NCBI GenBank assembly: GCA_019745775.1
Contig: JAIESR010000070.1
Coordinates: 1-64,000, forward strand
Origin: Xanthobacteraceae bacterium
Lineage (GTDB): Bacteria; Pseudomonadota; Alphaproteobacteria; Rhizobiales; Xanthobacteraceae
Direction: 5' to 3'
Length of the DNA stretch: 64,000 nucleotides
The position numbers and the translations under genes are program-made. This document shows, one piece after another, positions 46,128 through 56,385 of the stretch (its first letter is position 1; the number at the start of each line of letters is the position of its first letter). Under the pieces are notes generated by a model that was given only the letters and a program-made list of their open reading frames with translations, was not told the DNA's origin and did not search any database.

Positions 46128-46436
46128 TCAACTGATCGCGCTGGTGGTGCCGGGATCGGTCGGACTATCCATCTCGGCGTCATAGATGGTGCGCACGCGG
46201 TCGATCACCTGGTCCTGGGTGAGGTTGCTTTCCGTGGCGTAGATTCGCGCCACATGCCGGGTCACGTCGGCGATCAGCATCCCCCACGCGTCGGGATCGT
46301 CGAACGCGCGGCGCAAGGAGACATGCAGCGCGCCGTCGACGATCACCGCGCGCAAGACCTCGACCCCGCCCTGATCCAGCGCGGCGGGCGGGACATGGAG
46401 CGCATCGAAAACCGGCACTGCGTTATCCGGGTCCAT
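46128..46436 (-). CDS. DUF5076-like small protein in the pdh operon
   Basis: 102 aa from ATG 46436, with GGGGAGA upstream; the open frame beyond has no coding character. The sequence is strand-strand-helix: VEVLRAVIVDGALHVSLRRAF, then DDPDAWGMLIADVTRHVARIYA, and ends in a helix with QDQVIDRVRTIYDAEM. From memory this matches DUF5076, a short family found in the pdh operon of Bradyrhizobium relatives. Function is unknown; location between E1 beta and E2 suggests a PDH accessory. Confidence 0.7.
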   Translation of the reverse strand: MDPDNAVPVFDALHVPPAALDQGGVEVLRAVIVDGALHVSLRRAFDDPDAWGMLIADVTRHVARIYATESNLTQDQVIDRVRTIYDAEMDSPTDPGTTSAIS

Positions 46437-46453
46437 GTACTCTCCCCTGTCAT

Positions 46454-46882
46454 CTATCCCTTGCATGGATAGCTCGTGGTGAGGTGGGCGACGAACACGC
46501 GTGCGACCAGGGAATTGGGCTGCGCTTTCGCCACCACATTGTTCAACTCTATTTCCAGCCACTCAAAGGTTTCGGCCAACGAGCTACGCCCGCGCTCGGG
46601 TGGAAGGCAGAACAGCCGGCCGAAACGATCGCCGGCCGCATCGCCTTCCGAGCTCAAGAGTCCCTCGAACAGGCCGATGAGATAGTTCCGATACGCCGTC
46701 GACGCCCAGCCTGCATTCCGCGACACCCGCTGCAATACCCGATAGGTCTCGACGGTCATCGGATGGAGCACACTGCTGTGCGGTTGAAGTACATTCGGTT
46801 CTGCACGTTCCGCACCAACACGCGCCGGCATCCATAAGCTCGCGACGCAGACGACGCACAATGCCGATGCGAGCATCCGCAT
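46454..46882 (-). CDS. Small exported protein, Rap1a/Tai-like
   Basis: 142 aa with a signal peptide (residues 1-24, ASALCVVCVASLWMPARVGA). The mature part shows the layout of the Rap1a/Tai immunity fold: helix with NYLIGLFEGLL, then LFCLPPERGRSSLAETFEWLEIELNNVV, NSLVARVFVAHLTTSYPC, with two Cys placed to form the characteristic disulfide. Tai proteins neutralise T6SS amidase effectors, but most distant relatives have unknown roles, and no T6SS gene is seen here. It lies inside the pdh operon directly behind pdhB. Confidence 0.6.
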   Translation of the reverse strand: MRMLASALCVVCVASLWMPARVGAERAEPNVLQPHSSVLHPMTVETYRVLQRVSRNAGWASTAYRNYLIGLFEGLLSSEGDAAGDRFGRLFCLPPERGRSSLAETFEWLEIELNNVVAKAQPNSLVARVFVAHLTTSYPCKG

Positions 46883-46886
46883 GTCG

Positions 46887-48290
46887 TCACCGATAGCAGA
46901 CCGCTTTCGCAGCCTTGACCACCTCCGCGACCGACGGCAGCGTTAGCTTCTCCAGATTGGCGGCATACGGCATCGGCACGTCCTTTTGGGTCACGCGCAG
47001 CACCGGCGCGTCGAGGTAGTCGAACGCGTGCTCGACCACCAGCGCCGCGATCTCGGCGCCGACGCCCGACTGCCGCCAGCCCTCCTCAACCGTGACGATG
47101 CGGCCGGTCTTCTTCACCGACTCGACGACCGTGTCGATGTCCATCGGCCTCAGCGTACGAAGATCGATCACTTCGGCGTTGATGCCGTCCTTGGCGAGTT
47201 CATCGGCGGCTTTGAGCGTGTAGGTCATGCCCATGGACCAGGAGACCAGCGTCACGTCGCTGCCGCTGCGCGCGATCTTCGCCTTGCCGATCGGGATCGT
47301 ATAGTCGTCGAGCTTCGGGACCGGGAAGCTCTGTCCGTAGAGGATCTCGTTTTCGAGAAAGATCACGGGATTGGGATCGCGGATCGCCGACTTGAGCAGG
47401 CCCTTGGCGTCGGCGGCGGTATAGGGCGCGATCACCTTGAGGCCCGGGATGTGCGAGTACCAGGAGGTGAAGTCCTGGCTGTGCTGCGCCGCGACGCGCG
47501 CCGCCGGGCCGTTCGGGCCGCGGAACACCGCCGAAGTGGTCATCTGGCCGCCCGACATGTACCGGGTCTTCGCCGCCGAGTTGATCAGCTGGTCCATCGC
47601 CTGCATCGCGAAATTGAAGGTCATGAACTCGACCACCGGCTTGAGGCCGGCCATCGCGGCGCCGATGCCGACGCCGGCGAAGCCGTGCTCGGTGATCGGC
47701 GTATCGATCACGCGCCGCGCGCCGAATTCCTGCAGCAGGCCTTGCGTCACCTTGTAGGCGCCCTGGTACTCGGCGACTTCCTCGCCCATCACGAACACGT
47801 TCGGGTCGAGGCGCATCTCTTCGGCCATGGCATCGCGCAGCGCTTCACGCACCGTCATGCTGACCGTCTCGGTGCCGGCGGGCAGATCGAGCTCTTCGGG
47901 CGGCGTCTGCCGCGGCACGGCCGGCGGCGCCTTGATGGCACCGGGCTCCTCGACGCGCGGTCGGGATTCCGCGACCTCTTCGGCGACGGCCGGATCGGGC
48001 GGCGCCTTGCGCGACGGCTTGCCGGATTTCAGCGCCGCGGCGTCTTCACCCTCGGACAGGATCATCGCGATCGGCGTGTTGACCGCGACATCGTTGGTTC
48101 CTTCCGGCACCAGGATCTTGCCGAGCGTGCCTTCGTCGACCGCCTCCACTTCCATGGTGGCTTTATCAGTCTCGATCTCGGCGATGACGTCGCCGGACTT
48201 GACCGTGTCGCCTTCTTTCTTGAGCCACTTGGCGAGATTGCCCCGCTCCATGGTCGGCGACAGCGCGGGCATCAGGACTTCGATCGGCAT
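46887..48290 (-). CDS. pdhB: Pyruvate dehydrogenase E1 beta with N-terminal lipoyl domain
   Basis: 467 aa. Residues 1-80 are a lipoyl domain ([32 protein letters not shown]), followed by a charged Pro-rich linker (85-135). Then comes the E1 beta transketolase-like domain with [38 protein letters not shown], and [13 protein letters not shown] near the end. The lipoyl-E1 beta fusion is a known alphaproteobacterial variant. Together with pdhA it decarboxylates pyruvate and acetylates lipoate. Confidence 0.96.
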   Translation of the reverse strand: MPIEVLMPALSPTMERGNLAKWLKKEGDTVKSGDVIAEIETDKATMEVEAVDEGTLGKILVPEGTNDVAVNTPIAMILSEGEDAAALKSGKPSRKAPPDPAVAEEVAESRPRVEEPGAIKAPPAVPRQTPPEELDLPAGTETVSMTVREALRDAMAEEMRLDPNVFVMGEEVAEYQGAYKVTQGLLQEFGARRVIDTPITEHGFAGVGIGAAMAGLKPVVEFMTFNFAMQAMDQLINSAAKTRYMSGGQMTTSAVFRGPNGPAARVAAQHSQDFTSWYSHIPGLKVIAPYTAADAKGLLKSAIRDPNPVIFLENEILYGQSFPVPKLDDYTIPIGKAKIARSGSDVTLVSWSMGMTYTLKAADELAKDGINAEVIDLRTLRPMDIDTVVESVKKTGRIVTVEEGWRQSGVGAEIAALVVEHAFDYLDAPVLRVTQKDVPMPYAANLEKLTLPSVAEVVKAAKAVCYR

Positions 48291-48314
48291 GGAGGCGTTC
48301 CGTTAGCGACGTAA

Positions 48315-48611
48315 CTAGTGGGAAACCCGCGCGAGATTGGTGCCGGCCGAAATCGCCGCGATGGCGACGATCAGGCAGACCAAAAATGCGACCATGGCTT
48401 TGTTGACGGTTGCGGCGTGCGCGCCGGCCGCGCCTTGCAGGCGGCCGGCCGTGAACATCCAGTTGAAGATGGCGCGCGACATCATTCCCTTCTGCTGCGG
48501 GTCATCCGATAGCGCGCCCATGGTCCGGACGTAGAACACCGCGCCGGCGATCCAGCTGGCGACCGCGCCGGCAATGGCAAGACCTGCCACGATGTATGCG
48601 ACGAGTGCCAT
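48315..48611 (-). CDS. Small membrane protein between pdhA and pdhB
   Basis: 98 aa with two membrane helices, about 2-28 (ALVAYIVAGLAIAGAVASWIAGAVFYV) and 72-90 (AMVAFLVCLIVAIAAISAG). The segment between is hydrophilic (ALSDDPQQKGMMSRAIFNWMF). It starts 11 bases after the pdhA stop and ends 24 bases before pdhB, so it is co-transcribed. No family is recognised; conservation in the operon would suggest a link of PDH to the membrane. Confidence 0.65.
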   Translation of the reverse strand: MALVAYIVAGLAIAGAVASWIAGAVFYVRTMGALSDDPQQKGMMSRAIFNWMFTAGRLQGAAGAHAATVNKAMVAFLVCLIVAIAAISAGTNLARVSH

Positions 48612-48622
48612 GCGCGTCCGGC

Positions 48623-49645
48623 TCAGGCGTAGACGTCGGTGTAAAGCTCGGAGGGATCCGGCTCGGGATCGTGTGTTGCAAATTCGGCCGCTTCGTTGGC
48701 GACGAGGCGAACTTCCGTGTCGATCTTCTTGAGTGCGTCTTCAGTGCTCCACTTCTTGGCAATGAGACGCTGCCGCACCTGCTCGATTGGATCGTGCTCG
48801 GTGCGGTATTTATCGACCTCTTCCTTGGAACGATATTTCGCGGGATCCGACATGGAGTGCCCGCGATAACGATAGGTCAGCATTTCAAGAATGATCGGGC
48901 CGTTGCCCTCGCGGCACCATTTGACCGCTTTCTCGCCCGCGGCTTTCACCGCGCGCACGTCCATGCCGTCGACCTGCTCGCCGGGGATGCCATGCGCGCT
49001 GCCGCGCTGCGCGAGATTGGTGGTCGCGGAGGCGCGGTTCAGGGACGTGCCCATGGCATACTGGTTGTTCTCGATGATGTAGATCACAGGCAGCTTCCAG
49101 AGCTTCGCCATGTTGAAGCTTTCGTAGACCTGGCCCTGGTTGGCGGCGCCGTCGCCGAAATAGGTCAGGCTCACATTGTCGTTGCCGCGGTAGCGGTTGG
49201 CGAAGGCGAGGCCGGTGCCGAGCGGCACCTGCGCGGCGACGATGCCGTGTCCGCCGTAGAAGCCCTTCTCGACGGAGAACATGTGCATGGAGCCGCCCTT
49301 GCCCTTGGAATACCCGCCGCGGCGGCCGGTCAGCTCGGCCATCACGCCCTTGGCGTCCATTCCGCAGGCCAGCATGTGACCGTGGTCGCGGTAGCCGGTG
49401 ATGATCTGGTCGCCGGCCTTCAGCGCCATCTGCATGCCGACAACGACCGCCTCCTGGCCGATGTAGAGGTGACAAAACCCGCCAATCAGGCCCATGCCGT
49501 ACATCTGGCCGGCCTTTTCCTCGAACCGGCGGATCAGCAGCATGTCGCGGAACGCCTTGAGTTCCTGTTCCTTGGTCAGGTCCGGCGGGGCCCCCCGGTC
49601 ATCCGGAACTGGCTGGATAGCGGCTTTGCTGCTGGCAACGGCCAT
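48623..49645 (-). CDS. pdhA: Pyruvate dehydrogenase E1 alpha
   Basis: 340 aa from ATG 49645, chosen for GAGGAG six bases upstream; 10 more codons are open. The ThDP-binding signature is GDGAANQGQVYESFNMAKLWKLPVIYIIENNQYAMGT, and the loop RGHSMSDPAKYRSKEE contains the serine phosphorylation-loop equivalent. GGFCHLYIGQEAVVVGMQMAL and GYRDHGHMLACG complete the active site. It pairs with PdhB. A 146-base gap upstream of it should hold the promoter of the pdh genes. Confidence 0.97.
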   Translation of the reverse strand: MAVASSKAAIQPVPDDRGAPPDLTKEQELKAFRDMLLIRRFEEKAGQMYGMGLIGGFCHLYIGQEAVVVGMQMALKAGDQIITGYRDHGHMLACGMDAKGVMAELTGRRGGYSKGKGGSMHMFSVEKGFYGGHGIVAAQVPLGTGLAFANRYRGNDNVSLTYFGDGAANQGQVYESFNMAKLWKLPVIYIIENNQYAMGTSLNRASATTNLAQRGSAHGIPGEQVDGMDVRAVKAAGEKAVKWCREGNGPIILEMLTYRYRGHSMSDPAKYRSKEEVDKYRTEHDPIEQVRQRLIAKKWSTEDALKKIDTEVRLVANEAAEFATHDPEPDPSELYTDVYA

Positions 49646-49791
49646 GAAGCTCCTCGACGAAAGTGGCGGCCCCAAACTAGGCCATTGGCCGCCCTCCCCT
49701 TAGCCGAAATCCCGGCGCGACGAAAGCGCGGCAGGTGGCGAAAGGAATTGCTTTTGCTGGATAAAACCGAACCTGGGCGCCTGGCAGCGGC

Positions 49792-50106
49792 TTATCGCCG
49801 CCGCACCAACGTCAGGTCGCGGGCATCGACATAATCAAGCAGCGCGCGCGCCCGCTCGTCGAGCATGTCCGGGTCGAGGCTCTCCGATTTCAACAGCGCC
49901 ACCCGCCGCTCCCACTGCTGGCGCTCGGCCCGCAGCGTATCGCGCTCCTTCGTCAGCCGCGCCATCTGCAGGTCGAGCGCCTGGCGGGCATGGATGCCGT
50001 GATTGCCGGTATAGGCGTTGACGCCGAAATATCCGATCAGCAGCGCCGCCCCGAGATAGAGGCCGAGCGCGGTCAGGACGGTACGGAGTCGCCTGCGGGT
50101 GACCAT
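49792..50106 (-). CDS. ftsB: FtsB/DivIC-family septum formation protein
   Basis: 104 aa from ATG 50106. One membrane helix at about 8-28 (LRTVLTALGLYLGAALLIGYFG) is followed by a coiled coil (QALDLQMARLTKERDTLRAERQQWERRVALLKSE) and a short C-terminal part (DPDMLDERARALLDYVD). This is the FtsB layout, a bitopic divisome protein that works with FtsL and FtsQ. The position between eno and pdhA is standard in Alphaproteobacteria. Confidence 0.9.
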   Translation of the reverse strand: MVTRRRLRTVLTALGLYLGAALLIGYFGVNAYTGNHGIHARQALDLQMARLTKERDTLRAERQQWERRVALLKSESLDPDMLDERARALLDYVDARDLTLVRRR

Positions 50107-50150
50107 GAACGGCACGATGGCCGCGTCGCGTTAAGAGGCCTTTAACGACG

Positions 50151-50956
50151 TCAGCCCGGTGTGCGCCGGAACTCGTTGAGAACGAAGTTCCGATGCGCTT
50201 GCCGCGGTTGCGGAAGAAGCGCAGCACGCCGGCATCGACAAAATACGTGAGCAGAATCGAATCGCGCGTCGTCACCTCGCTGCCGACCGGGTCGGCCGAG
50301 TGCCAGGTCTCCTTGTCGACCGCGAACGCATAGCCGGTATTGGGCGCGAACTTCATCTGCTTGCGCTTGGGCATGCTGCCGTCGAGCAGATGGTCGTGGA
50401 AGATCGTGCCGATATGCGTCGTCGACGCATCGCGCGGCAAATAGAGCTGGACCGTGATTCCCTTCCAATGCGTGTCGGGATGCGGGGTGATCCGATAGCC
50501 CGGTATGTCGCGGGTCAGGATCGGCACCGGATACATCCCGACCTTGGCGAAGTCGGCGCCAAAGCGCGCCGACAGGCCCGGCGCCAGGCGCCGCACGAAC
50601 GCATCCCTGACCGCCGCGGAGCACAGCGCCGCGCCGACCACGTCCCAGACCGCGCGTTTTTCAGGAGGCAGGCCGCGGATGTATTCCGGGAACAGGTCGA
50701 TCTTCACCCGCGTATGGGTGCCGTCGGCCATGTCGTTGCCTTTGGCGCGGCCCGACATCGGACGGTAGTCGGACGACACCGGCATCGCCGCCAGCATGTC
50801 GGCATAGACATTGTCGGGGAACACGCGATCGAACGTAAGGTGGTAGAACGGCGACGTGTCCGACTGCGCGGCATCGATCGATGCGGCCACGAATCGGCTC
50901 AGGCTCTCAACGGCGTTGCGCCGGTCGAGCGATTTCAGTTCGATCGACTGGTCCAT
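50151..50956 (-). pseudogene. 2OG-Fe(II) oxygenase-like gene with apparent 3' frameshift
   Basis: From ATG 50956 the frame encodes a 2OG-Fe(II) oxygenase-like fold: HPDTHW (HxD pair) in GYRITPHPDTHWKGITVQLYLPRD, the distal His in KETWHSADP and Arg in TTRDSILLTYF. Near 50190 it reads RNRGKRIG and then runs out of frame into ftsB, stopping only at 49835. Shifting one base at about 50189-50191 gives NFVLNEFRRTPG and a stop at 50151, just before ftsB and with about 268 aa in total. So a one-base deletion or a read error is likely; only the last dozen residues are affected, and the product could still work. The substrate is unknown. Confidence 0.7.
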
Positions 50957-51042
50957 TTGGAACCCGCTCCAAATTTCCGGATGTGTTTCTTCGCCGTTCC
51001 CGTTGGGGACTATAGCGCCAAGAGGCGCGCCGCGCGAGCTTG

Positions 51043-52365
<1,323 letters not shown>

Positions 52366-52455
52366 CTACAGGATCGGCCGCCGGCGCGCAAAGCGCAGCC
52401 GCCCTGCGGTGGTGCGGACCGCCCCTGTCCACTATGGTACGGACGGGAGATTCTG

Positions 52456-52956
52456 ATGAGCTATGTCCAACGCGTCCTCCAGCCCGGCGAAGTGATCCGG
52501 CATACGGCTTCGGCCCACTGGATCATCTATTGGCCGGGCGCGCTCTGCTTGGTGTTGGCGCTGGTCGCGCTCATCTGGGCGATTTTTCTGCCTGACAACC
52601 TTGGGAGATGGGTCCACTGGCTTGCCGCCCTGCTCGCCCTCGTGGGCATCGCATTCCTGATCCGCGAGTGGTTCGGATGGTGGTCCACCGAAATCGCTGT
52701 CACCAACCTGCGCGTCATCTATAAGACCGGGCTGATCAAGCGCACGACCAACGAAATGAACATGGACAAGGTCGAGAGCGTGAAGGTCGAGCAATCGGTG
52801 CTTGGCCGAATTCTCGACTATGGCAAGGTCAGCATCACAGGCACCGGCGCCGGCCTGGAAGCATTGGATGGCGTCGCGCAACCGATCGAGCTTCGCAACA
52901 GTATCACCGGCGTTTCCCACGGCCACGATGTCCAAAGCTCCCCGCCACCTCGGTAA
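52456..52956 (+). CDS. Membrane protein with bacterial PH domain
   Basis: 166 aa. Two membrane helices at about 21-46 ([24 protein letters not shown]) and 52-70 ([20 protein letters not shown]) are followed by a bacterial PH domain ([45 protein letters not shown], then [11 protein letters not shown]). This is the common YdbS/YdbT-type architecture; its role is unknown. The 3' end overlaps queF by 29 bases. It diverges from eno. Confidence 0.88.
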   Translation: MSYVQRVLQPGEVIRHTASAHWIIYWPGALCLVLALVALIWAIFLPDNLGRWVHWLAALLALVGIAFLIREWFGWWSTEIAVTNLRVIYKTGLIKRTTNEMNMDKVESVKVEQSVLGRILDYGKVSITGTGAGLEALDGVAQPIELRNSITGVSHGHDVQSSPPPR

Positions 52957-53380
52957 GCCCTCCGCGGTCCCGGCCTCGCCCGCCCAGGCGGTGCTCGACC
53001 GCGTGCAGAACCCGCATGGAGACAGCAACTACATGGCGCGTTTCACCGCGCCCGAGTTCACCACGCTCTGCCCGATCACGGGGCAGCCCGATTTCGCGCA
53101 TCTCGTCATCGACTACGTACCAGGCAAATGGCTGGTGGAGTCGAAGTCGCTGAAGCTCTATCTCAACAGCTATCGCAACCACGGCGCCTTCCACGAGGAC
53201 TGCACGGTCGCGATCGGCAAGAAGCTGTTCGACCTGCTCAAGCCGAAATGGCTGCGCATCGGCGGCTACTGGTATCCGCGCGGCGGCATGCCGATCGACG
53301 TGTTCTGGCAAGCGGGCAGATTGCCCAAGGACGTCTGGGTGCCGGACCAGGGCGTCTCCCCCTATCGCGGGCGCGGCTGA
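52928..53380 (+). CDS. queF: NADPH-dependent 7-cyano-7-deazaguanine reductase QueF
   Basis: 150 aa from ATG 52928, the short one-domain QueF. The catalytic Cys48 and Asp55 lie in [14 protein letters not shown], the family motif ESKSLKLY at 71-78 and the substrate residues in NHGAFHEDC follow. It reduces preQ0 to preQ1 on the way to queuosine in tRNA. It overlaps the end of the PH-domain gene by 29 bases in another frame, implying coupled expression. No other queuosine gene is in the window. Confidence 0.95.
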   Translation: MSKAPRHLGKPSAVPASPAQAVLDRVQNPHGDSNYMARFTAPEFTTLCPITGQPDFAHLVIDYVPGKWLVESKSLKLYLNSYRNHGAFHEDCTVAIGKKLFDLLKPKWLRIGGYWYPRGGMPIDVFWQAGRLPKDVWVPDQGVSPYRGRG

Positions 53381-53403
53381 GAGCCGCGCAAGGCGGCACC
53401 AGA

Positions 53404-53943
53404 TCACCCCGCCGCCGCGGGCGGCCTGATGTCGAAGCCCTGATTGATCGCCGCGAACATCTGATAGAATCCGGACAACACCACGATCTCGACCAGCCCC
53501 TGCCTGCCCCACGCCGCGGCGGCTTGCGCCTGCAAATCGTCCGGCACCACCTGCCACGACATTGTCCGCTGCAGGATCGCATGCGCGAGCGCGTAGGGTT
53601 GCGGCAGCACCGCCGCGCGGCTGGAGCCAACGGCATCGATCACGTCCTCCGGCAAACCGGCGGCGCGGGCATGGGCGATGTGATCGTGCCATTCGAAGCC
53701 GGCGCCGGTCGTGCGCGCAACCGTAAGCACGACGAACTGGTAGACGGTTCGCGGCAGAACGCCCTCGAACTTGAGGAAGAAGCCGAGCTCCTCGATGCGG
53801 CGCGCGAGCTCGGGATGATTGAGCAATGCGAGATACGGGCCGCCGAAGCCTTCGCCCCTGGCCCGGCGCCGCTCCGCCATCGTGGCGTACAGCGCCTGCG
53901 CGTCGGCCGGGAGCTGCGCGACGTTCATGTCGAGCACGGTCAT
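53404..53943 (-). CDS. Carboxymuconolactone decarboxylase-like (AhpD-fold) protein
   Basis: 179 aa from ATG 53943, with AGGA upstream. The all-helical CMD pattern is present: RRARGEGFGGPYLALLNHPELARRIEELGFFLKFEGVLPRTVYQFVVLTVARTTGAGFEWHDHIAHARAAGL. The usual CxxC of AhpD is replaced by a Glu/His-bearing GFEWHDH, so peroxidase-linked disulfide chemistry is unlikely. It starts 10 bases after the ThDP enzyme and is probably co-transcribed with it. Confidence 0.85.
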   Translation of the reverse strand: MTVLDMNVAQLPADAQALYATMAERRRARGEGFGGPYLALLNHPELARRIEELGFFLKFEGVLPRTVYQFVVLTVARTTGAGFEWHDHIAHARAAGLPEDVIDAVGSSRAAVLPQPYALAHAILQRTMSWQVVPDDLQAQAAAAWGRQGLVEIVVLSGFYQMFAAINQGFDIRPPAAAG

Positions 53944-53953
53944 CTGACAATTC

Positions 53954-55672
53954 CTATTCGTGATAGGACCACGCATGCGCGCCGGCGCTGAAGTCATAGA
54001 CCGGCGTCACGCAATCCTTGTCCGCCTTGACGTCGACCAGCGCGGTGCATCCTGCCGCAAGGGCCGCCGCAAGCGTGCTCGCAAGGTCTTTCGGATCGCG
54101 CACGGTGAAGCCTTGCGCCCCGAAAGCACGCGCAAACGCCGCCCAGTCGTGGTCGGGGATGCTGGTCAACTCCGACGGAAGTTCGCCATATTGGCGGGCG
54201 CGCAGCCAGACGTTGCCGAGCGCACCATTGTTGATCACGACGTAGACGATCGGCAACCGGTAGCGGGCCGCGGTCTGAAGATCGATGCCGTGCATTTGCA
54301 TGCAGCCGTCCCCGGTGATCACGGCGACGCGCCGGTCCGGCTGCGCGCACTGCACGCCGACGGCGGCGGGAATCGCCCAGCCCATCGGTCCGAGATTGGT
54401 GGCCGAGATGTAGCTCCGCGGCTGGTAGGCGGTCCAGTAATGCCCGGCGAAGGCGCGGTGAGCGCCGGAGTCGACCAGCACGATGCCGTCGCGCGGAAGC
54501 GCCTGGCGTAGTGCCGTGATCGCCGCGGCTGGATGGATCGGCAGTGTTGGACGGCTGCAGTTCTCGACGTCATAGAGCCGCGGCCCTGCCGTGATCCTGG
54601 CCAGCCATTCCCGGCGCTGCGCCTGGCCGGCCTGGAGCGAGGGCTCAATATCGGCGGCACGCGCGAGCATGAGATCGAGGAAGGCGTGGCAGCTTCCCGG
54701 GACGACATGACCGAGATCAGCGTTGGCGGTGAGCTCGTCCATGTCGGTGTTGACGTGGATCGTGAGCGCCTTGCAGCCTTCGCGCACCGTCCAGTGCATC
54801 GTATCTCGCTCGTTGAAGCCGGAGCCGAGCACCAGCAAACAGTCTAGCCCGCCGCCGAGAATTGCCGCGGTGGCGTGGCGGGTGCCGGCATAGCCGAACA
54901 CGCCGAGCGAAAGCGCGTGGTCTTCGGGGAACACGCCTTTGGCGCGCAACGTCGTCGCCACCGGGATCGACCAGCGTTCCGCAATCTCGCGCAGGCTCTG
55001 CGCGGCGGCATCGTGCTCGACGCCGGCGCCGGCCAGCATGGCGAGCCTTGGCCGCTTGGCGTTCGCGAGCAGCGGCAGCGCCGCCTCCGCCTGGCCCATG
55101 CTCAAGGGCCGCAGGTCCGCGAAATAGGGCGCGACGCTGACGTAGTCGGTGGCGCATTCGCCGACCAGCGCATCACGCGTCAGGGACAAATGCACCGGCC
55201 CGCGCGGCTGCGTCCACATGGCGGTAAGCGCATGGCGGAAGTAGTGCGGCAGGTTCTGAACGCCGGCGACCGTCGTCGACATCCGGGTCAGCGTCGTCAT
55301 CACCGCGGTATCGTTGAGGGTGGCCTGGCTCGCGTCCTGGAACGCGCCGCGCCCCTCCATCGCGAGCGGGACCTCGCCGGTCATCACCATGAGCGGCGAG
55401 CCATCGGTTTTGGCGGCGGCGACCGCGGTCGCCATGTTGCATGCGCCCGGACCGCCGATGCCGAGCGCGGCGCCGAAGCGCCCCGAGGCGCGGGCATAAC
55501 CGTCCGCCATATAGACCGCTCCGCCCTCGTGCGCCGCCACGACCGGGATGAGCTTGTCCTGGCGCGCCAGCGCCGGCATGAACGGGTCGATCAAGCCGCC
55601 GGGGACGAGGAATAGGTGGCGCAGCCCCTCCCGGGCGAGCGCGTCGAGGATGAAGTCGGTACCGAGCGTCAT
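53954..55672 (-). CDS. Thiamine-diphosphate-dependent decarboxylase/ligase-like enzyme
   Basis: 572 aa, a three-domain ThDP enzyme of the acetolactate synthase/benzoylformate decarboxylase type. The catalytic Glu is in AHEGGAVYMADGYAR (about residue 49). The PYR domain has GIGGPGACNMATAVAAAKTDGSPLMVMTGE. The ThDP-binding motif is GDGCMQMHGIDLQTAARYRLPIVYVVINN. No FAD-specific or regulatory-subunit partner is seen, so a decarboxylase or C-C ligase for an unknown 2-oxo acid is more likely than ALS itself. It shares a transcript with the CMD-like gene. Confidence 0.85.
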   Translation of the reverse strand: MTLGTDFILDALAREGLRHLFLVPGGLIDPFMPALARQDKLIPVVAAHEGGAVYMADGYARASGRFGAALGIGGPGACNMATAVAAAKTDGSPLMVMTGEVPLAMEGRGAFQDASQATLNDTAVMTTLTRMSTTVAGVQNLPHYFRHALTAMWTQPRGPVHLSLTRDALVGECATDYVSVAPYFADLRPLSMGQAEAALPLLANAKRPRLAMLAGAGVEHDAAAQSLREIAERWSIPVATTLRAKGVFPEDHALSLGVFGYAGTRHATAAILGGGLDCLLVLGSGFNERDTMHWTVREGCKALTIHVNTDMDELTANADLGHVVPGSCHAFLDLMLARAADIEPSLQAGQAQRREWLARITAGPRLYDVENCSRPTLPIHPAAAITALRQALPRDGIVLVDSGAHRAFAGHYWTAYQPRSYISATNLGPMGWAIPAAVGVQCAQPDRRVAVITGDGCMQMHGIDLQTAARYRLPIVYVVINNGALGNVWLRARQYGELPSELTSIPDHDWAAFARAFGAQGFTVRDPKDLASTLAAALAAGCTALVDVKADKDCVTPVYDFSAGAHAWSYHE

Positions 55673-55764
55673 GTTGGGGCCTCTCTCACGGCTGCAATGC
55701 CGCTAGGCCATATTGTCTTAATACGCCGCTAACGGCTTGACGCTTGCGCTCGCGACGCATCGCT

Positions 55765-56385
55765 TTAGCGCGCCACCGTCGCCAACAGCGCCTTCGTTTC
55801 CACGGCTGGATCGGCGGCGCGCATGATCGAGCCCATCACCGCGATCCCCGCGACGCCGACCGCCAGCACCTCGGCGGCACGCGTGGCATTCAGCCCGCCG
55901 ATGGCCACGAGCGGCACGCGCGCGCTCCTGGCGAGATCGGCGAGACCCTTGCGGCCGATCTCAGGGCCATAGCCGGGCTTGCTCGCGGTCTCGTAGGCCG
56001 GGCCGGCAATCGCGTAGTCGGCGATCGCGGGATCGACCGCCGCCGCCTCCACGGCCGTGTGGATCGACACGCCGATCAGCTTGTCGGGCCCGAGCAGATT
56101 GCGGCTCGCCGCGGCGTCGCCGTTCGCCGAGACGTGCACGCCGTCGGCGCCAGCGGCCTTCGCCAGCGCGGCATCGCCGTGCAAGGTGAGCCGCGCGCCA
56201 TTGCGCCGCGCGATCGGCAAGAGCAGGCGCACCAGCGCGATCTGATCGTCCTCCGGCAGGTCCTTCTCGCGCACGCTGACCCAGCGGCAGCCCGCGGCCA
56301 GCGCCGCGGCGACCACTTCGGCCAAGGGCTTGCGCGCCTGCCGGCGGTCGGTGACCAGAAGCAGCGGCGGGTGCGGCAGCCTCAC
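55765..56385 (-). CDS. thiE: Thiamine phosphate synthase
   Basis: 206 aa from GTG 56385, which overlaps the thiG stop as GTGA; the frame is open further but that part is antisense-like residue composition inside thiG. Motifs: [67 protein letters not shown] and [32 protein letters not shown]. It joins the HMP-PP and thiazole phosphate halves. It is the last gene of the riboswitch-led thi operon. Confidence 0.93.
   Translation of the reverse strand: MRLPHPPLLLVTDRRQARKPLAEVVAAALAAGCRWVSVREKDLPEDDQIALVRLLLPIARRNGARLTLHGDAALAKAAGADGVHVSANGDAAASRNLLGPDKLIGVSIHTAVEAAAVDPAIADYAIAGPAYETASKPGYGPEIGRKGLADLARSARVPLVAIGGLNATRAAEVLAVGVAGIAVMGSIMRAADPAVETKALLATVAR

Noticed and set aside
46454-46882. T6SS immunity role for the Rap1a/Tai-like protein
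   Set aside because: No effector or secretion gene is nearby; the fold resemblance alone does not support the role.
45181-48314. Long plus-strand frames opposite pdhC and pdhB
   Set aside because: Both oppose genes with complete lipoyl and catalytic motifs; glycine/arginine-rich repeats there mirror the Ala/Pro linkers.
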